Positions 61,380 through 64,000 of a stretch of DNA of 64,000 nucleotides are shown here, piece by piece. Location: contig NZ_JACLZF010000001.1 in NCBI RefSeq assembly GCF_014243345.1, positions 620,001-684,000 on the forward strand. The letters run 5' to 3'. The DNA is from Robiginitalea sp. SC105 (GTDB lineage Bacteria; Bacteroidota; Bacteroidia; Flavobacteriales; Flavobacteriaceae). A program made the position numbers and the translations under genes. Under the pieces are notes generated by a model that searched no databases, was not told the origin of the DNA, and was given only the letters and a program-made list of their open reading frames with translations. Numbering within the stretch: the first letter of the stretch is position 1; each line of letters begins with the position of its first letter.

Positions 61380-64000
61380 CTATTCAATCTTGAATTCTTT
61401 GGTCACGGTGGTTTTCCCCAGCTGCAGTTCGGCCTGATAGGTGCCTACCGGAAGGTAGGTCTTGCCATCGTCGGCCGTTTTCAGCGGCACCTTGTTTTTC
61501 TTGAGGAAATTGCTTTTTCCTTCCTTGCTGAAGGCCAGGTCGTAGGACATGGTGTTCATGCCCGCGTCGGCCGCGAGTTCAGTTTCGCTCACCACGGTAC
61601 CGTCTGCACTGAGGATGCGCGCCCGCACGGTACCCGCGGATTGGGAAAAAAAGCCGATATCCAGGCCCGGGGTGTTGGGTTTCCCCCAGGTGTACCGCGA
61701 ATTGCCCCATCGGGACGAATGCCGGATTACCGGCAGGTCAAAGACCACCAGGGGCTCCTGCAGTTTGTCGCTGGTCAGGGTTTGCAACGGGTTGATGTCC
61801 GCCATGTAGATACTCCGCCCGTGGGTGCCCACCAGCAGGTGGCCCGCCTCCGGTTGGATCACCAGGTCGTGGACGGCCACATAGGGCATGCCATTCTGCA
61901 TCAGCTCCCAGGTCTTTCCCCGGTCCAGGCTGGCATACAGCCCGTTGTCCGTCCCCACAAAGAGGAGGTTTTCGTTATCCGGGTCCTCGGCCAGTGCATT
62001 GACCGGGGAGGCCGGCAGCCCCCCGGAAAGGGAGGCCCAGGTTTTCCCGTAGTCTTCGCTCACATAGATATAGGGGGTGAAGTCGTCCCAGCGGTAGCCG
62101 TTCAGGGTCACGTAGACCCGCTCCTTTTTATGGGCGGAGGCCGTCACCCGGCTTACCCAGAGCTCCTTCGGAAAGCTGTCCGAAATCCGGGTCCAGGAAC
62201 CGCCTGCATTCCGGCTCACGTGCACCAGGCCGTCGTCGCTGCCCGTGTAGAGCAGGCCGAATTCAAAGGGGGATTCGGAAATGGTGGTCAGGGTGCCGTA
62301 GGCCACGTTGCCCTTCTTCCCGCCCCGGGTCAGGTCTTCCGAGATGGCCGTCCAGTCGTCTCCCCGGTTCATGGACCGGTGGAGTTTGTTGCCCCCCAGG
62401 TACAGGATGTCCTGGTTGTGGGGGGACAGCAAAATGGGGGTCTGCCAGTTGAAGCGGTAGGGGGATTCCCCCAGGGAATGCTTCGGCTGGATATAGGTGC
62501 GGCTGTCCTTGTCCAGGTCCAGGCGATAGTAATTCCCGAACTGGAACCCGGTGTAGACGATGGCGGAATTGCGGCTGTCCACTTCTACCTGCATCCCGTC
62601 CCCGCCCAGGATCTCCTTCCAGGGGTATTGCCCCTCCTGGTGCCATCCGTCGGATTCGCCGGCGTTGTAGGGCCCCTTCCAGACCCCGTTGTCCTGCAGG
62701 CCGCCATAGACGTTATAGGGCTCTTCATGGTCCACCTCGATGGCGTAGAATTGCCCCACGGCAGGTGAGTTGTTCTTGATCCAGTGGGCGCCGTAATCAT
62801 AGGTGATGTTGACGCCCCCGTCGTTGCCGTTGATCAGGTGGCCTTCCAGAGCCGGGTCGATCCAGAGGGCGTGGTGGTCCGCGTGGACGTTGTCCCCACC
62901 GATGGCCTCAAAGGTTTTCCCCCCGTCCGCGGACCGGATGATCGGCACCCCGGCCAGGTAGATCTGTTCCTTGTCGTAGGGCGCCACGCGGACCTGCCCG
63001 AAATAATAGCCGTAGCTGTAAAAAAGGTCGTCGATGTAGCCCTCGTGCGTCTTCTTCCAGGTTTTGCCCCCGTCATCCGAGCCATACACCTGTGCCCCGA
63101 TCACCGGGGTATCGAAGAGGAGGGAGTTTGCATCTTCCAGGTAGGCCGCCAGGTCGGCGGGCTGCACGGTGCCCACCCGCACCATCTGCTTTACGTTTTC
63201 GGCCCGGTACTTTTCCTGGAAGCCATTCGTCTTCAGGAACTCGTCCAGTTTGCCGTTGTCCAGGGCGAGGAAATCGCCGGCTGACATGTTTTCGAAATCC
63301 TCCTTGGTAAGCCCCTGCTCCTCGTCATCTTCCAGGTCCTCCTTCGGGCGCCGGTCCTGGTTGTCCAGGACGGCGTAAATGGTATTGTGGTCAAAGGCGG
63401 CCAGGCCGATGCGGCCGGCCCCGGGACCCGTTGGGAAGCCCGACCCCGCGCGGGTCATCAGGTTCCAGTTGTCGCCCCCGTCGATGCTTTTGTAGATGCC
63501 GGTCCCTGCGCCGCTCCCGTCAAAGTTCCACGCCTTCCGGTCCCGCTGCCAGGAGGCGGCGTAGAGTACTTCGGGCTTGCCCGGGGATGCCACCAGGTCG
63601 ATTATCCCGGTTTTGGCATCGATAAACAGGGTGCGTTCCCAGGTAGTCCCGCCGTCCGTGGTCTTGTAGATGCCCCGCTGGTCGTTGTCGGAATACAGGT
63701 GGCCCGCCACGGCAACCACCACCTCGTCCGGGTTCTCCGGGTGGATCGCGATACGGCCGATATGGTGGGAATCCGGCAGGCCGGCAAACGTCCAGGTTTT
63801 CCCTTTATCAGTGGATTTGTACATGCCGATCCCCGCATAGGAGGAACGGGAGGCGTTGTTTTCGCCCGTGCCCACCCAAATGGTACCGGAGGGCCAGTGG
63901 ACGGCAACGGCCCCGAGGTTCTGGGTAGGGGTATTGTCCATGACGGGGGTGAAACTCGTCCCGTTGTTGGCGGTGTGCCAGAGGCCGCCAGAGGCATAAG
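61380..64000 (-). CDS. Secreted BNR/sortilin-like beta-propeller protein (5' truncated by window)
   Basis: The frame is open to base 64000 on the minus strand, so the N-terminus lies outside. About 870 residues are seen. Many BNR/Asp-box motifs of the type SxDxGxTW occur (STDKGKTWTFA, TTDGGTTWERT, SDDGGKTWKKT, SEDYGKTWASL, SLDRGKTWELM), which build one or two propellers of the VPS10/sortilin kind. A C-terminal beta domain follows (KVPLKTADDGKTYLPVGTYQAEL). Proteins of this type are exported in Bacteroidota, here possibly through the type IX system, but no T9SS sorting signal is seen in the last residues. Role unknown. Confidence 0.88.
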   Translation of the reverse strand, partial: YASGGLWHTANNGTSFTPVMDNTPTQNLGAVAVHWPSGTIWVGTGENNASRSSYAGIGMYKSTDKGKTWTFAGLPDSHHIGRIAIHPENPDEVVVAVAGHLYSDNDQRGIYKTTDGGTTWERTLFIDAKTGIIDLVASPGKPEVLYAASWQRDRKAWNFDGSGAGTGIYKSIDGGDNWNLMTRAGSGFPTGPGAGRIGLAAFDHNTIYAVLDNQDRRPKEDLEDDEEQGLTKEDFENMSAGDFLALDNGKLDEFLKTNGFQEKYRAENVKQMVRVGTVQPADLAAYLEDANSLLFDTPVIGAQVYGSDDGGKTWKKTHEGYIDDLFYSYGYYFGQVRVAPYDKEQIYLAGVPIIRSADGGKTFEAIGGDNVHADHHALWIDPALEGHLINGNDGGVNITYDYGAHWIKNNSPAVGQFYAIEVDHEEPYNVYGGLQDNGVWKGPYNAGESDGWHQEGQYPWKEILGGDGMQVEVDSRNSAIVYTGFQFGNYYRLDLDKDSRTYIQPKHSLGESPYRFNWQTPILLSPHNQDILYLGGNKLHRSMNRGDDWTAISEDLTRGGKKGNVAYGTLTTISESPFEFGLLYTGSDDGLVHVSRNAGGSWTRISDSFPKELWVSRVTASAHKKERVYVTLNGYRWDDFTPYIYVSEDYGKTWASLSGGLPASPVNALAEDPDNENLLFVGTDNGLYASLDRGKTWELMQNGMPYVAVHDLVIQPEAGHLLVGTHGRSIYMADINPLQTLTSDKLQEPLVVFDLPVIRHSSRWGNSRYTWGKPNTPGLDIGFFSQSAGTVRARILSADGTVVSETELAADAGMNTMSYDLAFSKEGKSNFLKKNKVPLKTADDGKTYLPVGTYQAELQLGKTTVTKEFKIE

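Noticed and set aside
61362-62768. 468-codon open frame on the plus strand
   Set aside because: Shadow of the BNR-repeat protein. Its Gly/Val/Pro-rich repeats mirror the Asp-box repeats of the real gene.

Overview
The window is a contiguous stretch of a Bacteroidota chromosome, almost certainly Flavobacteriaceae. Evidence: a bactofilin/atpZ/DUF6168/atpBEFHAG cluster without atpD and atpC, gliding and type IX secretion genes (a SprE/PorW-like lipoprotein and GldH), a type-B succinate dehydrogenase, small Bacteroidota-only families (DUF6341, DUF6427, DUF5687, DUF4254, DUF4292), and promoters of the Bacteroidota form TTTG-N20-TANNTTTG. Most of the window is GC-rich for a flavobacterium, so a Robiginitalea-like genome is my best guess; this is inference, not a database match.

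Layout. 1-7643: an AT-richer, tightly overlapping surface-polysaccharide operon, cut by the left edge. It holds three O-antigen polymerase/ligase-like membrane proteins, a hexapeptide acyltransferase, a sulfotransferase, a NodB-like deacetylase, a WecG/TagA glycosyltransferase and the initiating sugar-phosphate transferase. 7853-10175: UDP-glucose dehydrogenase and UDP-glucuronate decarboxylase, giving UDP-GlcA and UDP-xylose. 10301-14582: purD, DUF6341, DUF6427, DUF4254 and a GT9 glycosyltransferase. 14546-19086: a TetR regulator facing a Do-type protease across two matching palindromes, a patatin and a PaaE-like reductase. 19214-24069: DUF5687/ABC export pair, then SprE/PorW. 24075-30295: bactofilin and most of the F1Fo ATP synthase, closed by a strong terminator.

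30411-35847: a small lipoprotein, then a flippase-dut-TPR-DUF4292-EnvC-like operon for envelope assembly. 35857-41602: an aldo/keto reductase with a 3' frameshift, thioesterase, HU/SPOR protein, dprA, trpS and plsC. 41687-45316: an envelope-spanning barrel protein with its ECF sigma factor, a small lipoprotein and recA. 45317-45653: an intergenic region with an orphan terminator and a possible small RNA. 45654-50941: trhO, ricT, gldH and a class A penicillin-binding protein. 50987-52376: a 3-oxoacid CoA-transferase, followed by an unrecognised 35-aa ORF. 52829-56484: GNAT, serine hydrolase, aminotransferase and a DJ-1/PfpI protein. 56743-60172: sdhCAB. 60289-64000: a PepSY-type protein, DUF2721, and a BNR/sortilin-like secreted protein cut by the right edge.

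No rRNA, tRNA, CRISPR array, transposase or phage gene was seen. Nothing here is clearly a new defence or mobile system. The points most worth a second look are the LolB-like reading of DUF4292, the orphan terminator beside recA, the 35-aa ORF, the envelope-spanning barrel protein, the frameshifted reductase and the TetR palindromes.
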